DNA of 64,000 bases from SIG622 sp045600125 (GCA_045600125.1 JAZRXH010000101.1:1-64000); one strand, 5' to 3'; shown: positions 52,201-61,465, counted from the stretch's first letter. Translations and numbers: made by a program. Notes: generated by a model from the letters alone, not told the origin.

Positions 52201-54170
52201 GCATTCTCCGGGAAATCGGTGAAGGTATACAGAATGTTGTCGTCCTCGTCCAGCACCTCAATGGCGGTGATGCAGGCGTTGGAGCTGCTCTGGTTCTTCA
52301 TGGAGATGCTGACGGAGTTTCCGTCGTAAACCGTAACCGAATTCGTGCCGGTGTTCGAGCCGCCGGAAATATAGGTGGCTATGGAGTCATCGCCGGGGAT
52401 CACTCTCGTTCCGTCCGCTGCCAGGAAGGTAAGCGGCGTCGGGGGGACAAGGTAAACGTCGATAGGACGAAGGATAGGCTTGATGTATTCGATCTCCAGC
52501 CTCGGGGAAACGACTCTTTCACGGTGTACCTTGAAGCCGATGTCGGTGGTCTCATCATCCGTGAACATGATTTCGGAGGTAGTCCAGCCCCAATCGTCGG
52601 CGCCCGAGCTGAAAACCGTTTTTCCGTTCTGGTATACGGTGGTCGTAAAGTTGCATACGCCGCTGTCATGGGAGAGCTTCCATTTGACGGAGAGACCGTT
52701 CCAGAATATGGTGTCGGGAACATCGGCGTTGGCGGTCACGTAGTTCGACCATGCTATATACAGCGCCGCATACTCGGCAAAAAGCTCGAAGTACCCGCTT
52801 CTGTTGACGCCGACCCAGCCCTTACTGTCCGAGCTGGCGTAGGGAGTAAAGATGCTGAAATCCAACGCATCGCCGTATTTCCGGGAATTCTGATCGGCAA
52901 AAAGCTCGGCTTCGTCCGTTTCCGGAACGTAGCTTTCGTCGCCTGCCGAAACGATACACAGAGCGCATTCCTTTCCGTCGATGGTGCAGCCTGCGCACTC
53001 GTCGAGGAACACCTCGAAGGAAACGCTTTCCTCCCGGATATACTCGCTTCGGATCGGGATGCAGACGGTCCTTTCGGAAATACCGAACGGGAAAGCGACT
53101 GTGGTCTCGGTCCTCGAGTAGTCTCTGCCCTCCACTGCCGTCACCGCTCTTGTGATGAGCTTGACGCTTGAAAGGCTGCGCAGACCGCCGTCACGGGTAA
53201 GGCGGACCGTCACAAGACCGTCCTCTGCATAGAATCTGTCCGCCGTAAAGGAAACGTGCGGAAGAATGCGCTCCTCATCGTCGAGGATGACAGCGGAAAT
53301 GCCCCGGAGACCGGGAGCGATCCTTGCACCCTCGCTCTCGGCGGTAAGGTCGATGTTGAATCGCTTGTCACCGTCGGAAACGTCGTTATCGAAGACGGTG
53401 ATCTTCAGTGTTTTTTCGATCTCATCCTCGTCGAAGTCAAGGATGATGTAGGCGCTGTCAAGAGCCCCGTTCAGCTCGGCGAGCTGCGAAAGATCGAGCC
53501 CCGCCATATCGAGGTTCATATTGCCGCCGTTCGAGCTTGCCGGTACTCTGTCCGACGTGATGCCCAGCGCTCTTTCCTTCGCCGCAACGATGGGATCGTC
53601 AAGAGCCTCGCCGAGCGAGTCGCCGACGGTGGCGATACCGATCTTTTCAAGATTCTCCTCGGTAAGTGCCGCAATCTCATCGGAAGAAAGCTCGGCGAGC
53701 TCCTTCTGCTGCTGCTCCTCGTCGCCGCAGAGAGCTTTCTCCATAGCGGCGATTTCGTCGGCGGTATAGTTGATTTCCTCTATATCGCCGGCGTTTTCCG
53801 AAAACACCTCAAATATCGAGGTGCTGCTGTCCGCATTTTCCGCCTTCGCCTTTCCCTTATACTCGGACACGGTATAGTCGGTGCCGTATCCGGCGGTGAT
53901 GTCCGTAAAGGATACACGAACAGAGCGGGGCGAAAGATCCGCCGTGCCTCTGGCAACCGTCAGAAGATAGCTGCCGCTGTCCTCGGATACCTCCATCCGG
54001 TTCGAGCGCAGAAAGAACATATCCGCAAGCTCCATGCTGCCGTCTATCGGAGCAAACGGCAGAGGCTTCGGCTCCCCGTCCGCCGAAGCCGTAAAGCTGA
54101 ACCCGGCGAAGGTAAGGGCGGCGCTGAGGGTGGAGGCAATGATCCTCGTGAAAAGTTTTTTTGCTTTCAT
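46206..54170 (-). CDS. Giant SLH-anchored multidomain surface protein
   Basis: This 2,654-residue exported protein has a signal peptide at 1-31 (FTASA-DGE). Calx-beta-like repeats lie at about 290-400 (FTADRFYAEDGLVTVRLTRD). Long beta-rich regions follow, with propeller-like segments at about 1550-2000 (ASPKLAELGDGRLLLVFLDE). CARDB-like and BIG2-like domains lie at about 2030-2330, then an acidic Pro-Glu-Asp linker (DEPDEPQDEPDEP), an InlB B-type repeat ending TLYAKW, and three SLH domains at 2463-2654. The SLH part holds it to the wall. The long middle has no recognised enzyme. ATG 54170 is behind a weak site. It is divergent from a second giant gene. Confidence 0.87.
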   Translation of the reverse strand: MKAKKLFTRIIASTLSAALTFAGFSFTASADGEPKPLPFAPIDGSMELADMFFLRSNRMEVSEDSGSYLLTVARGTADLSPRSVRVSFTDITAGYGTDYTVSEYKGKAKAENADSSTSIFEVFSENAGDIEEINYTADEIAAMEKALCGDEEQQQKELAELSSDEIAALTEENLEKIGIATVGDSLGEALDDPIVAAKERALGITSDRVPASSNGGNMNLDMAGLDLSQLAELNGALDSAYIILDFDEDEIEKTLKITVFDNDVSDGDKRFNIDLTAESEGARIAPGLRGISAVILDDEERILPHVSFTADRFYAEDGLVTVRLTRDGGLRSLSSVKLITRAVTAVEGRDYSRTETTVAFPFGISERTVCIPIRSEYIREESVSFEVFLDECAGCTIDGKECALCIVSAGDESYVPETDEAELFADQNSRKYGDALDFSIFTPYASSDSKGWVGVNRSGYFELFAEYAALYIAWSNYVTANADVPDTIFWNGLSVKWKLSHDSGVCNFTTTVYQNGKTVFSSGADDWGWTTSEIMFTDDETTDIGFKVHRERVVSPRLEIEYIKPILRPIDVYLVPPTPLTFLAADGTRVIPGDDSIATYISGGSNTGTNSVTVYDGNSVSISMKNQSSSNACITAIEVLDEDDNILYTFTDFPENAQNASVTVAELAPYITISKFSNESNGKYGTVYLRPVLGYLPVTVTVNRDPIANLYANGELKSYTDTESVYEFHKGDIIRITQTIKDRYTDDYTASEVEFTPLSGDLTGTHHKISYVSGTNYANYAAYEQALEVSAVTRRRDNSLRIRVDEAAHDYLTAEWMTEADNSGSFTEIDGDREYVFADEKSGDFSPDAWYEVTAYSVSDALVPVWYNYLDPEIKYCQDTMFFRTNYNPDMNVLYLTAVPADSEDNSYVISARTFYDDIPMGGTHGAQGANAAEGVIVSTGSESIGVSDLDGYLMTMPFSGKENYYVIYKVYANGTTQYIPRKLVKGKMVQVETVTSDEGESTFIDCYEQNVGNIYAPNINRLVPYPSYINIYSSGNLSAKEISIDKNISTTIYVGVTNTAVNYTDTAGVARTETPVSLEFLVYSGRTNEFKASIGTSKYDSAKGRFFFGKAFEAGNAAEYAAGDKLYIRMTTNRYVGDGTAIMEEGEAAAYVLKALEEGRIINAVPVEGKPGFAKVPVDYMQETVYAPVNTGVTFVEPAPLPDLELDFTPDVDTGFIELPFIGHLTTAFNCNKIAVTFQQLEENKVRVGLGYAWSHYDEGHTEGATNPDGSANPNAGKYKPDFSGLKDIKAAKDSGKAKALDKNGVAAVMGMSTWGWAPMVGIYIDFALKQLPGELIPDFYFCGGGAFFGISGFYRLTGYMFIFVFPLYIGVELYGDAVLNIGFTYMHEDELKLDKFKNMSAFNFAFSITANVGASVYAGVGIDHSIGVRGGFMLDFVFLFDPMVAVYHPEYHVWGVQVYFALRIWIDLLLLTIPVTVSQFVYTNFGYFDDIKQQGSPINEADLSEMSSSPGDVTAELGAARKKPRGGASDWKGDDTEGTAELLSTYEGVRTDILKEGGYDKASPKLAELGDGRLLLVFLDEDPERDDGSYTVLRYSVFDGTVWSEPETLQDDGSADFEPDLCDAGDSVLITWVSRSKADKFETPADMNDFEIYTVLFDKKTEKPGSITRLTNDNYYNSDPVGVYNDVTGDIQIFYNSASEFTEEDEFMNAMNPFTNYAERMYVYYDASLGKWMFDEYYDGELADPGDEAFFTENFGGQRFLNTGVEEFGLTDPTAYSFDAASYGDKNICVYAVDRDSNLDTTADTELIMRIFDTTNHVLLEPACLSSAGVSIGRPQLIKNGDKLYLFWLEEEKYVRYIEISKLLENSILADGSLAVGAQIEKSAVFFGSILRDEELPSFATFIPFVDKEGHLFITWTEGIHNEEGTICGAEVYASAFLGETADGKKIGSAWSKGVKLTDSGCFNDELDFIVTDGDHLIIAGNRFELDLEKDEYETKNVCLTVTHCIPASSVEATSITLPDKTQLAVGKELTLNITYENTGLKPVEGFVYEVRNLLDGEADTTTEPVSGSRDVIIPPSGTYTDTVKIAIPKDIDGKEYRITVSSGDKCLADTSILTYTSEPIEKKPELRISGGYVTQENEGFLLHCTVKNEGGKDLKESDGASVFAAFNDIYYTRTGSETFGETALGAVKSGQKKNVEFLLDIPEERLDNGYCFAYIVIKDKNGKEISDPESATVNVKRPYDIDLAQAKDGQITVTKGENTELVGSFAPSNYFIGGNVLFTSSNTDVVTVDDEGILCAVNEGTATLTAFVEPYGGVKSFPVTVLPASEQPDEPDEPQDEPDEPDDPENPDEPVITKGRTVSANTTCIVSFKSNCAERLSSVQMRSGEKLKELPTPENGEYIFGGWYSDPNLSESFDKNTAITKNTTLYAKWLDKGETDKPGASSGTTPSADKREEESETVKRANPYTDLEEDAWYFDSVLDVTEQGIMNGTGNGHFSPEESLTRAMFATVLWRLAGEPEAAGTKKHVFNDVKDSDYFAEAVAWAYEIGIIKGTSHTEFSPDDPITHEQMAAMIDRYAAFTGLYETSDAVLPEPKGFAPDADKISAYAYAAVVRCARNGIIRQTEDGLLKPGDVATRAEAAAALARASELSKKE

Positions 54171-54240
54171 AATGTACTGACCTATTCCTTTCCGATTCCG
54201 ATCAAGTCTTGTCATATCTTACTTATCTGAGTATCTTTCG

Positions 54241-54311
54241 TGCAGCCCCTGCCCCTTCGGCAGAATCCGGGTACTTTTGCCGTGCCGGATTTCCGCATTG
54301 GCAAAGCTGCA
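54241..54311 (-). promoter_or_regulatory. Three-way-junction RNA candidate in the SLH gene leader
   Basis: A closing stem TGCAGC (54241-54246) with GCTGCA (54306-54311) encloses CTGCC/GGCAG (54249-54263) and TTTGCC/GGCAAA (54276-54305) arms, the latter with an inner GG/CC-rich hairpin. It lies inside the leader of the transcript that starts near 54350. I do not recognise a known riboswitch. Confidence 0.45.
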
Positions 54312-54356
54312 TCGGAGGGTGTGCGCAAATAAGCACACTTACACTTTTACATCTAT

Positions 54357-54385
54357 ATTATACACAACCTGCAACGGTTATTCAA
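54357..54385 (-). promoter_or_regulatory. Sigma-A promoter of the giant SLH protein gene
   Basis: TTGAAT (54380-54385), 17 bases, TATAAT (54357-54362) on the minus strand; the leader to ATG 54170 is about 180 bases. Confidence 0.8.
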
Positions 54386-54437
54386 GAACAAAAAACGACA
54401 TTTCCTCATATTTAGTGTTAACTTTCGCATCGACCGC

Positions 54438-54467
54438 TTGACGGCTATGTAAAAAGTGTGATATAAA
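54438..54467 (+). promoter_or_regulatory. Sigma-A promoter of the giant beta-helix protein gene
   Basis: TTGACG (54438-54443), 18 bases, TATAAA (54462-54467), about 110 bases before ATG 54587. It is back to back with the promoter of the SLH protein. Confidence 0.7.
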
Positions 54468-54586
54468 TAATATGTGGTAAAATGTGATAATAGCATCACT
54501 TCATATATTCCCAAAGCGGTCCGGTGCACCGGTCGGGCAGATGTACGGATCGCAGCAAACAAACAGAAGGGAGCCGCGAAAATAAC

Positions 54587-57500
54587 ATGACAAAAACAGA
54601 CGAATACAACTTCAAACGGAGATTCCCGAAGCGCCTTGCAAGGGCAGCAGGAATGCTTTCCGTGTTCATGGTGATAACCTCGGCATCGTATACCGCCGGG
54701 GCGGAAGAATACGTCGCAAGGTACGGCAATTTTAAGGTCACCTCCGAATCGGAGCTCACAAGGGAAGAGCTGTATCTGTCAGACGGCGTGCTGCATGTCG
54801 CCACGAATATGCCGATCACCGTTTCCAACTTTTCCTCTACAGGCAGCGCCTACGAGACGATCCGCATCGACGGATACCCGAGTGCGGACATTACTCTTGA
54901 CGGTCTGCGCATCACGGCGATCAACGGTCCCGCCATCTACATCCCGGACGGCAACCGCTCGAATCTGCGTATCACCCTTGCCGAAGGGACCGAGAGCGTC
55001 CTGAAGGGCAGCACCGGCTTTGCCGGCATCGAGGCGGACGGGGTGAACTGCTCGGTCACCATCGGCGGAAGCGGCTCACTGACGGCGCAGGGCGGCAAGG
55101 AAGGCGCAGGCATCGGTTCCGGAAGCGGTTTCCGTTCCGGAAGCATCAGCATTGAAGGCGGAAGCATCACGGCGACAGGCGGAACCTTTGCCGCCGGCAT
55201 CGGCGGCGGTGACACCCCTTACGAGCTGGAGGACATCTACGAATATTCCTACGGCGTGACGGATGAGACCGTTTACGCCGGCAATATCCTGATCAGCGGC
55301 GGCAGCGTAAACGCACAGGGCGGCAAATACGGCGCCGGCATCGGCGGCGGCTACAACGGCTCGGCGCTTCGTATCGGCATCACCGGCGGTTTTGTTGAAG
55401 CCACCGGCGGCGTCGATGCTGCCGGTATCGGCGGCGGAAGATGGGGCAACGCTCTCAATATGTCGATCACCGGCGGTACGGTAACGGCGACCTCCGGAGG
55501 AAACGGCGCAGCCGGCATCGGCAAGGGCAGGGGCAGCTGCGTCACGGCAATGAACTGCATCATTGCTCCCGAGGCGTCGTTCCTTGCGGAAAGCACATCC
55601 CTTTCGCCGAAAAACACGGCGTATGTTGACGTATACCCGCTCCGGATTGCCAATCCTTCACTCCTTCCGATTACCGTGGACGGCGAAGAGCTTCCTCTCA
55701 CCCACCACGGTCACGAGAATGCGGTCTACGTGTACCTCACCGGCGAGGATCACAGCGTGACCATCGGCGAGGTGGAAACGGTGTTCTTCTTCGATGAAGA
55801 GCGCATGGCGTTTGCCGATCACGTCCACGTGCCGGTAGGCAAATACGAGGGAAGACACCCCGCCACCTGCACCGAGAGCGGCTACACCGGCGATTATATG
55901 TGCTCGGTCTGCGGCGAAATGGTGATCGGTGCGACGATCCCCGCACTGGGGCATGACTATCAGACGACGATCTATGACTTCGATGAAGAACACGAGACCG
56001 GACGTATCGAATACGTCTGCCGTAACGGATGCGGAGAGGACTACACAGTCGAAGGCAGGATCGGCTTGTTCGGCGACATTCTCGTTATGTGTGAAAACGC
56101 CGACGAAAATCTGACCGGCATTTCCGGAGCGGATGAGGATCTGACCTATATTCTCAGGATAGACACCGATAAAAGAGTCTACCTTACCAACGCCGACGGT
56201 GTCACCGGCTATATTGACGCATCTGTCGTGATTGCCAAAGACGTGGACGCCGACATCGTTCTCGCCGGGCTGAATATTTCCCCCTTAACGTCCCGCAATG
56301 CGATCACCATTGAGGACAACAGCAGCGGCAACGTAACGATCTCCACCTGCAGGGGTACTAAAAACATGCTGGTGCATGACATCCGCAAGAACGGGGCGTC
56401 CGGCAGCCTTACCTTTGCCGGCGAAGGCGAGCTGTACATAAACGCATTCGATAACGCCATCGGTGCAGCGAATGACAACCTCTGCTGTCCCATTACCGTC
56501 AAGAGCGGTTTCATATCAATCGAATCGTCTTGGGGAGCCATGGGCGCCGGATATAATGTCATCTTCCCCGATGAAAACGCCTATGTTTCCTTCGAGGGCG
56601 GCGCCATCCGCTTCGTAGACTCGACCTCGGTCAATGCCGAATATCTGTACTGCGGCATTGATGCGACAATCTACATCGAGAGGTATGACGGGCTTGAGCT
56701 TACAAACTATGAGGGCACAAGGCTCTATTCTCTTGAAATCGGGAATCCCGACGAGGCGGACGTATATGTGGACGGCAGAAAGATGCCCTACAACGTCTTC
56801 CCCTACAAGAAAAGCCTGATGGTCTACCTCACTCCCGAAAATCACGTTGTCAAGGTAGGCAGCCGAACGGCGCTCTACCGCTTTGACGAAGATTTCCATC
56901 GGTTTTACTGCGACCACAAGCCCGAATCGCAGAGAACCGGCGTCTGCGAGCCGACCTGCACAGTGATAGGATACACGGGTGACCTTCTGTGTGAATACTG
57001 CGGCGAAATTCTCGAAAGAGGAACCTATATAGACGCTTCGGGTCATGATTATGAAGTGATTTCCCACGAGGTTACAAACGTACGGTTCATCGGTCAATTC
57101 GGTACCGTCAAGATAAAATGTAAGGTCTGCGGTGACGAGCAGGAGTTTGGGACCTTCTTCCACAATTTCGGCGACTATGTCGTTGAGTTACCCGTGGAAT
57201 TAGGTCGGGACGAGGTAAATGGGGTCTACTTCGACAGCAAAAACAACTCCTATGTCTTTAACTGCTATATTTCGGGGATCGGTGACGGCTATATCGGCAT
57301 TCATAATTTTTATCCCGATGTTCCAAGCAGCACCGGAATCGTTATCCGCTCCGCAAAATATGTTTTCCTTTCCGGCGTCAACACGGCGGCGAGCACCACG
57401 GCTGCCATGACAATCGACGGCCGTTATCCCATGACGCAGGTCATTATGGAGAACGGTGCTGCCAACACGTTCAGAGGCTGTGACGGGTGCTGCGGTCTTT

Positions 57501-60500
57501 CCGCAACTTATATCAGCATCGGCGGCGACGGTTCTCTTTCTGCCACGGGCGGTGCCGGTGCTCCCGGTATCGGGCAATCCGGCTACTCGCTTTCCAGCTT
57601 CCACATCGTCAGCGGTACGGTGGAAGCCATCGGCGGCGCAGGCGCTCCCGGTATCGGCTCCACCACCGCCCTAAACAGCACCTTTATCACCGGCGGTAAT
57701 GTAACCGCCATCGGCGGCACGGACGCTCCCGGCATCGGCGGAAACGAAAGCTTCTCCACCTTGTTCATCACGAATTCCGTTGTAACGGCAATCGGAACCG
57801 GCAGTGCCAACGGTATCGGCGTCGGTCCGAACGCCGCAGAATGGGGAACAATCAACAGCAAGGTCATCATCACCGACGACCGCTGTTCGGTAAAGGCAGT
57901 CCCCGGCACCGACCTATTCGAGCCGATCGTCTGCAGCGTCACCAATGACGAGCAAGAGCCATGCTCGCCCTATGTCGTGAATAATCCCCTGGGAGAAACG
58001 GTCTTCGTTGACGACGAGGATTACGGTATTACATCCCACGGCGATGAAACGTGTCTGTACCTGTATCTCCCTGAAGGATCGCATACGTTCAGCACCGCAA
58101 ACGCTCAGTACTTCGGACCTTTTCTCGTGATCGGTGATATGCTCGATTCCATCAGCTACGATGAAGCGACTGCCATCCTGGATATCGGTACCACCGAAGA
58201 GGTAACCGTCCGAAACGCCGATCGCTCAGTGCCCACCGACAGTCGTATCCTTATCAGCGCAGACAGAGCTGATGTGACCCTCGGCGGCGTCAACATCGAA
58301 ACGACGAACGACGAAGCGATCCGGATCACCGGTCTTTTCCCTGCCGTAATACTCAGAGAAAACTCGGTCAACCGGGTAAAAAATACCGGCGGCACTCCGG
58401 CGATTCTGTGGGATCCCCTGACCGACAACCCGGACAGCTCGCTCAGTTTCCTCGGCAGCGGTGAGCTGTTTGCGGAAAATACCGGTTTTGCCTCCGCCAT
58501 CGGCTACAGAGAACACCGGATATGCGGCGACTTGAATATCCTTTCCGGAAGGATCACGGCAATCTCGAAAGAACGCTCTGCCATCGGCAGTGACGGCACC
58601 TCCAAGCTCAACCGTATCGTCCTCGGAAGCAGAGATTACACCGGGCTTTATCTCACAACCGACGGCGGAACAAACTGTCCGGACATCGGCGGCGGGTACA
58701 GCAGCGATTACAGCAATACGAGTATCGTCATTGCAGGCGGTACCATTTCCGCCTGCTCCGATAAGTATTCCCTCGGCAGAAGCGGCACCCATTCCATAAA
58801 AAGCACCGGAGAACTCCTGTCGATCGCCCCGAACGCCACGGTAAAGCTCGCCGAAACAAATGCCCCCTTCAAAAATGCCGGAGACGCTCCGGTATTCCTC
58901 TGCATAATCGAAAATCCCGACGGAGACGAGCTTGCCGTTGACGGTGAGTCCATCCCCTCCTCGCACTTTGAGGAGCCGAGAGTCTACGTTTATCTCACGC
59001 AGGGCGAGCACACCCTTACGAGGACTAAAGACGGCGCAAGCGAAGACGAGCCCATCACTGTCCTTCCCGTGTGCGGTGACTTTGACGTAACCGGCGGCAC
59101 TTACGGTGTCGATTACGAATACGTCGACTATGCGCTGAACATTCTTTCCGGCGCTCCCCTCTCCGTTTCGATGCGGGACGGCGTATCCCAGACCTCCGAC
59201 ATCATCACGACAGCGCCCGGTGTCAGTGCCAATCTGACTCTCTGCGGCATAAAGATCGAGGCGCCCAACTTTTATTCCGCTATTTCTCTTGCAGAAGGCT
59301 GTGACGCAAGCATCACGCTGTCCGGAACGACCAGCATAAACTATCTTTCTGCAAAGACCGAAAAAGCGGCAATCCAGAAAAACGGCGTCGGCGGAACACT
59401 GACCATCGACGGAAAGGGAACGCTTTATGCGGTTTGTTACGGCGGCGGCGCCTGCATCGGTTCGGAACGCGGCAGAGACACCGGAAACATAGAAATTCTC
59501 GAAGGCGGCTATATCCTGACTGCTTCGGACGGGGCTGCCGCCATCGGCAGCGGCGACGGCGGAAACGCCGAAAACATCACGATCAGCGGCGGCAATATCG
59601 AATTCAGAACCTCTATGTCGTGCGCATCGGGCATCGGCAGCGGCAACGGCGGAAACGCCGAAAACATCCGTATTCTCGGCGGCGTCCTCACGCTTGATCT
59701 CCCCGACGGCAGGCAGGGAATTACAGGATACGCCATCGGCTGCGGAAACACAAGCGTCGGAAGCACGTCCGGAATCTACGTTGCGCCTACGGCTTCTCTG
59801 AAGTGCGACAGCTTCGGATGCCCCCCGAGAGCCGAGGACGACAGCATCTGTTCCCTTGCGATCATCGAAAATCCCGACGGAGCGCCGATTACCATAAACG
59901 GCGTCCTTCTCCCCTTTACCTCTCACAACGATGAAAAGAGGGTATATCTCTATCTCCATTTCGGCAAAAACGAAATTCTTCTGGGCGACGAGCTCACCGT
60001 GATCGACGTTCCTTACTATGCCGGTGACTTCAGGGTGACCGGCGGCGTCCCCGGAGTCGATTACGTCTATGATATGGAAGAGCACGTCCTTACGATAAAG
60101 GGCTCCCGTCATTTCACGATTGCCAATATCGATCCCGCAAAGCCCACCACCGACAGAATTGAGGTGGAAAAGGGAACCGGCGTTCAGGCGTCGGTCACCC
60201 TTGCCGGCGTCAACATCAATATGCGCAGCGCAGCGGAAAACGGCGGCAATACTTCGGGCGGCGGCAATACTTCGGGCAACGGTCATACTTCGGGCGGCGG
60301 AAGAACACCGGGAGGCAGCGGCTCACAGGGTGGAAATACGCAGAACTCCGAAGAAATCGCAAGGATTCTGAGTCTTTGTCCCTTCGACGCCGAAGCAGGC
60401 GAAGGCGGAAGCCTCCACATCACCCTTGCAAACGGAACCACCAATATTCTGAACGCAGGCTCTGCCGGTGTTCCCGCCATGAAGAAGGAGGACGGCGGTT

Positions 60501-61405
60501 CTCTCACCATCGGCGGTACCGGAAAGATCGAGCTTATATCCGGTGAGAATACACCGACGCTGGGCAGCCCCGACAAGGGCACTGCAAACATCACCATAAA
60601 CGGCGGAGAATGCGTCTTCCGTTATTTTGTGAGTCCCTACGGAAGCGCCGACGGAAAGACCGTATCTGCGACCTTTGCCTACGGCATCGGAGGCGCTCAC
60701 GGACTGCAGAACGTAGAATTCTCCGGCGGAACGATCTTTTTCATCACGCCAAGCTCCATCCGTCAAAGAGCAGCTCTCGGTGCAAACGACCCGGAAAGCG
60801 TCGGAAACGTTGTTATGAAAAACTGCCGCATCACGTCCGACGGCATTTATTACAGCGATCCCCACATCATCGGCGCCTCTTCCGAGCCGGGAAGCTTTAC
60901 AATCTACCCCACCGTTTCCTTCTATATCTCCGGCAACGAAGTCGGAGTCGATCTGTACTCTCCCTCCGGTGTGCCGGTAACAAGAGCAGACTACGATAAT
61001 TATGAAAAATATCCCGTGTGGGTGGACGGAGTCCTCCTCCCCTTCCGGACTCACACAGACTGGGACTATTCTCTTTATCTTTACCCCGGCGATGCGGAGG
61101 TCACCATCAGTGCGGTCGCCATCGATTACACACCGATGCTGAACGGCGACATGCTGACGCTCGACGTGACGCCGACTCCCTTCTCCGACTACTGCGTAGG
61201 CCGTGTGCCGATCGTTGCCGTATACGGGCAGGACGGTGCTCTTCTTGACATGCAGATCGGCGAGGCATACACAGACGAACGGCGGGTCGACAGCTTCAAT
61301 TTGAACGTGCAGGATGCCGCTGAGGTGAAGATCATGCTCGTCGAATCGCTATTGACCGTGAGTCCTCTTTGCCCCGCCGAGGTTTGGATAAAACCGGCTC
61401 CGTGA
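54587..61405 (+). CDS. Giant six-module beta-helix exported protein
   Basis: This 2,272-residue exported protein has a signal peptide at about 1-42 (ASYTAGA-EEY). It consists of six related modules starting near residues 44, 494, 861, 1181, 1498 and 1811. A module opens with a GDFxVTGG-like strand, then VTLxGVNI, continues with beta-helix turns (AGIGGG, GAPGIG, ISGG) and closes with IENPDG...VDG...VYVYLTxGEH. Two Cys4 units (about 427-445 and 787-811, YTGDxxCxxCG) close the first two modules. A Gly/Ser/Thr-rich linker lies near 1885-1920. No SLH, LPXTG or C-terminal anchor is visible. ATG 54587 follows AAGGGAG. The beta-helix could bind cell-wall or plant polysaccharide. Confidence 0.85.
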   Translation: MTKTDEYNFKRRFPKRLARAAGMLSVFMVITSASYTAGAEEYVARYGNFKVTSESELTREELYLSDGVLHVATNMPITVSNFSSTGSAYETIRIDGYPSADITLDGLRITAINGPAIYIPDGNRSNLRITLAEGTESVLKGSTGFAGIEADGVNCSVTIGGSGSLTAQGGKEGAGIGSGSGFRSGSISIEGGSITATGGTFAAGIGGGDTPYELEDIYEYSYGVTDETVYAGNILISGGSVNAQGGKYGAGIGGGYNGSALRIGITGGFVEATGGVDAAGIGGGRWGNALNMSITGGTVTATSGGNGAAGIGKGRGSCVTAMNCIIAPEASFLAESTSLSPKNTAYVDVYPLRIANPSLLPITVDGEELPLTHHGHENAVYVYLTGEDHSVTIGEVETVFFFDEERMAFADHVHVPVGKYEGRHPATCTESGYTGDYMCSVCGEMVIGATIPALGHDYQTTIYDFDEEHETGRIEYVCRNGCGEDYTVEGRIGLFGDILVMCENADENLTGISGADEDLTYILRIDTDKRVYLTNADGVTGYIDASVVIAKDVDADIVLAGLNISPLTSRNAITIEDNSSGNVTISTCRGTKNMLVHDIRKNGASGSLTFAGEGELYINAFDNAIGAANDNLCCPITVKSGFISIESSWGAMGAGYNVIFPDENAYVSFEGGAIRFVDSTSVNAEYLYCGIDATIYIERYDGLELTNYEGTRLYSLEIGNPDEADVYVDGRKMPYNVFPYKKSLMVYLTPENHVVKVGSRTALYRFDEDFHRFYCDHKPESQRTGVCEPTCTVIGYTGDLLCEYCGEILERGTYIDASGHDYEVISHEVTNVRFIGQFGTVKIKCKVCGDEQEFGTFFHNFGDYVVELPVELGRDEVNGVYFDSKNNSYVFNCYISGIGDGYIGIHNFYPDVPSSTGIVIRSAKYVFLSGVNTAASTTAAMTIDGRYPMTQVIMENGAANTFRGCDGCCGLSATYISIGGDGSLSATGGAGAPGIGQSGYSLSSFHIVSGTVEAIGGAGAPGIGSTTALNSTFITGGNVTAIGGTDAPGIGGNESFSTLFITNSVVTAIGTGSANGIGVGPNAAEWGTINSKVIITDDRCSVKAVPGTDLFEPIVCSVTNDEQEPCSPYVVNNPLGETVFVDDEDYGITSHGDETCLYLYLPEGSHTFSTANAQYFGPFLVIGDMLDSISYDEATAILDIGTTEEVTVRNADRSVPTDSRILISADRADVTLGGVNIETTNDEAIRITGLFPAVILRENSVNRVKNTGGTPAILWDPLTDNPDSSLSFLGSGELFAENTGFASAIGYREHRICGDLNILSGRITAISKERSAIGSDGTSKLNRIVLGSRDYTGLYLTTDGGTNCPDIGGGYSSDYSNTSIVIAGGTISACSDKYSLGRSGTHSIKSTGELLSIAPNATVKLAETNAPFKNAGDAPVFLCIIENPDGDELAVDGESIPSSHFEEPRVYVYLTQGEHTLTRTKDGASEDEPITVLPVCGDFDVTGGTYGVDYEYVDYALNILSGAPLSVSMRDGVSQTSDIITTAPGVSANLTLCGIKIEAPNFYSAISLAEGCDASITLSGTTSINYLSAKTEKAAIQKNGVGGTLTIDGKGTLYAVCYGGGACIGSERGRDTGNIEILEGGYILTASDGAAAIGSGDGGNAENITISGGNIEFRTSMSCASGIGSGNGGNAENIRILGGVLTLDLPDGRQGITGYAIGCGNTSVGSTSGIYVAPTASLKCDSFGCPPRAEDDSICSLAIIENPDGAPITINGVLLPFTSHNDEKRVYLYLHFGKNEILLGDELTVIDVPYYAGDFRVTGGVPGVDYVYDMEEHVLTIKGSRHFTIANIDPAKPTTDRIEVEKGTGVQASVTLAGVNINMRSAAENGGNTSGGGNTSGNGHTSGGGRTPGGSGSQGGNTQNSEEIARILSLCPFDAEAGEGGSLHITLANGTTNILNAGSAGVPAMKKEDGGSLTIGGTGKIELISGENTPTLGSPDKGTANITINGGECVFRYFVSPYGSADGKTVSATFAYGIGGAHGLQNVEFSGGTIFFITPSSIRQRAALGANDPESVGNVVMKNCRITSDGIYYSDPHIIGASSEPGSFTIYPTVSFYISGNEVGVDLYSPSGVPVTRADYDNYEKYPVWVDGVLLPFRTHTDWDYSLYLYPGDAEVTISAVAIDYTPMLNGDMLTLDVTPTPFSDYCVGRVPIVAVYGQDGALLDMQIGEAYTDERRVDSFNLNVQDAAEVKIMLVESLLTVSPLCPAEVWIKPAP

Positions 61406-61465
61406 TCCGTTGATACAGCATAATTCACTATAAAATAACACCGTGATTTGCGGCAAAACAAAATT

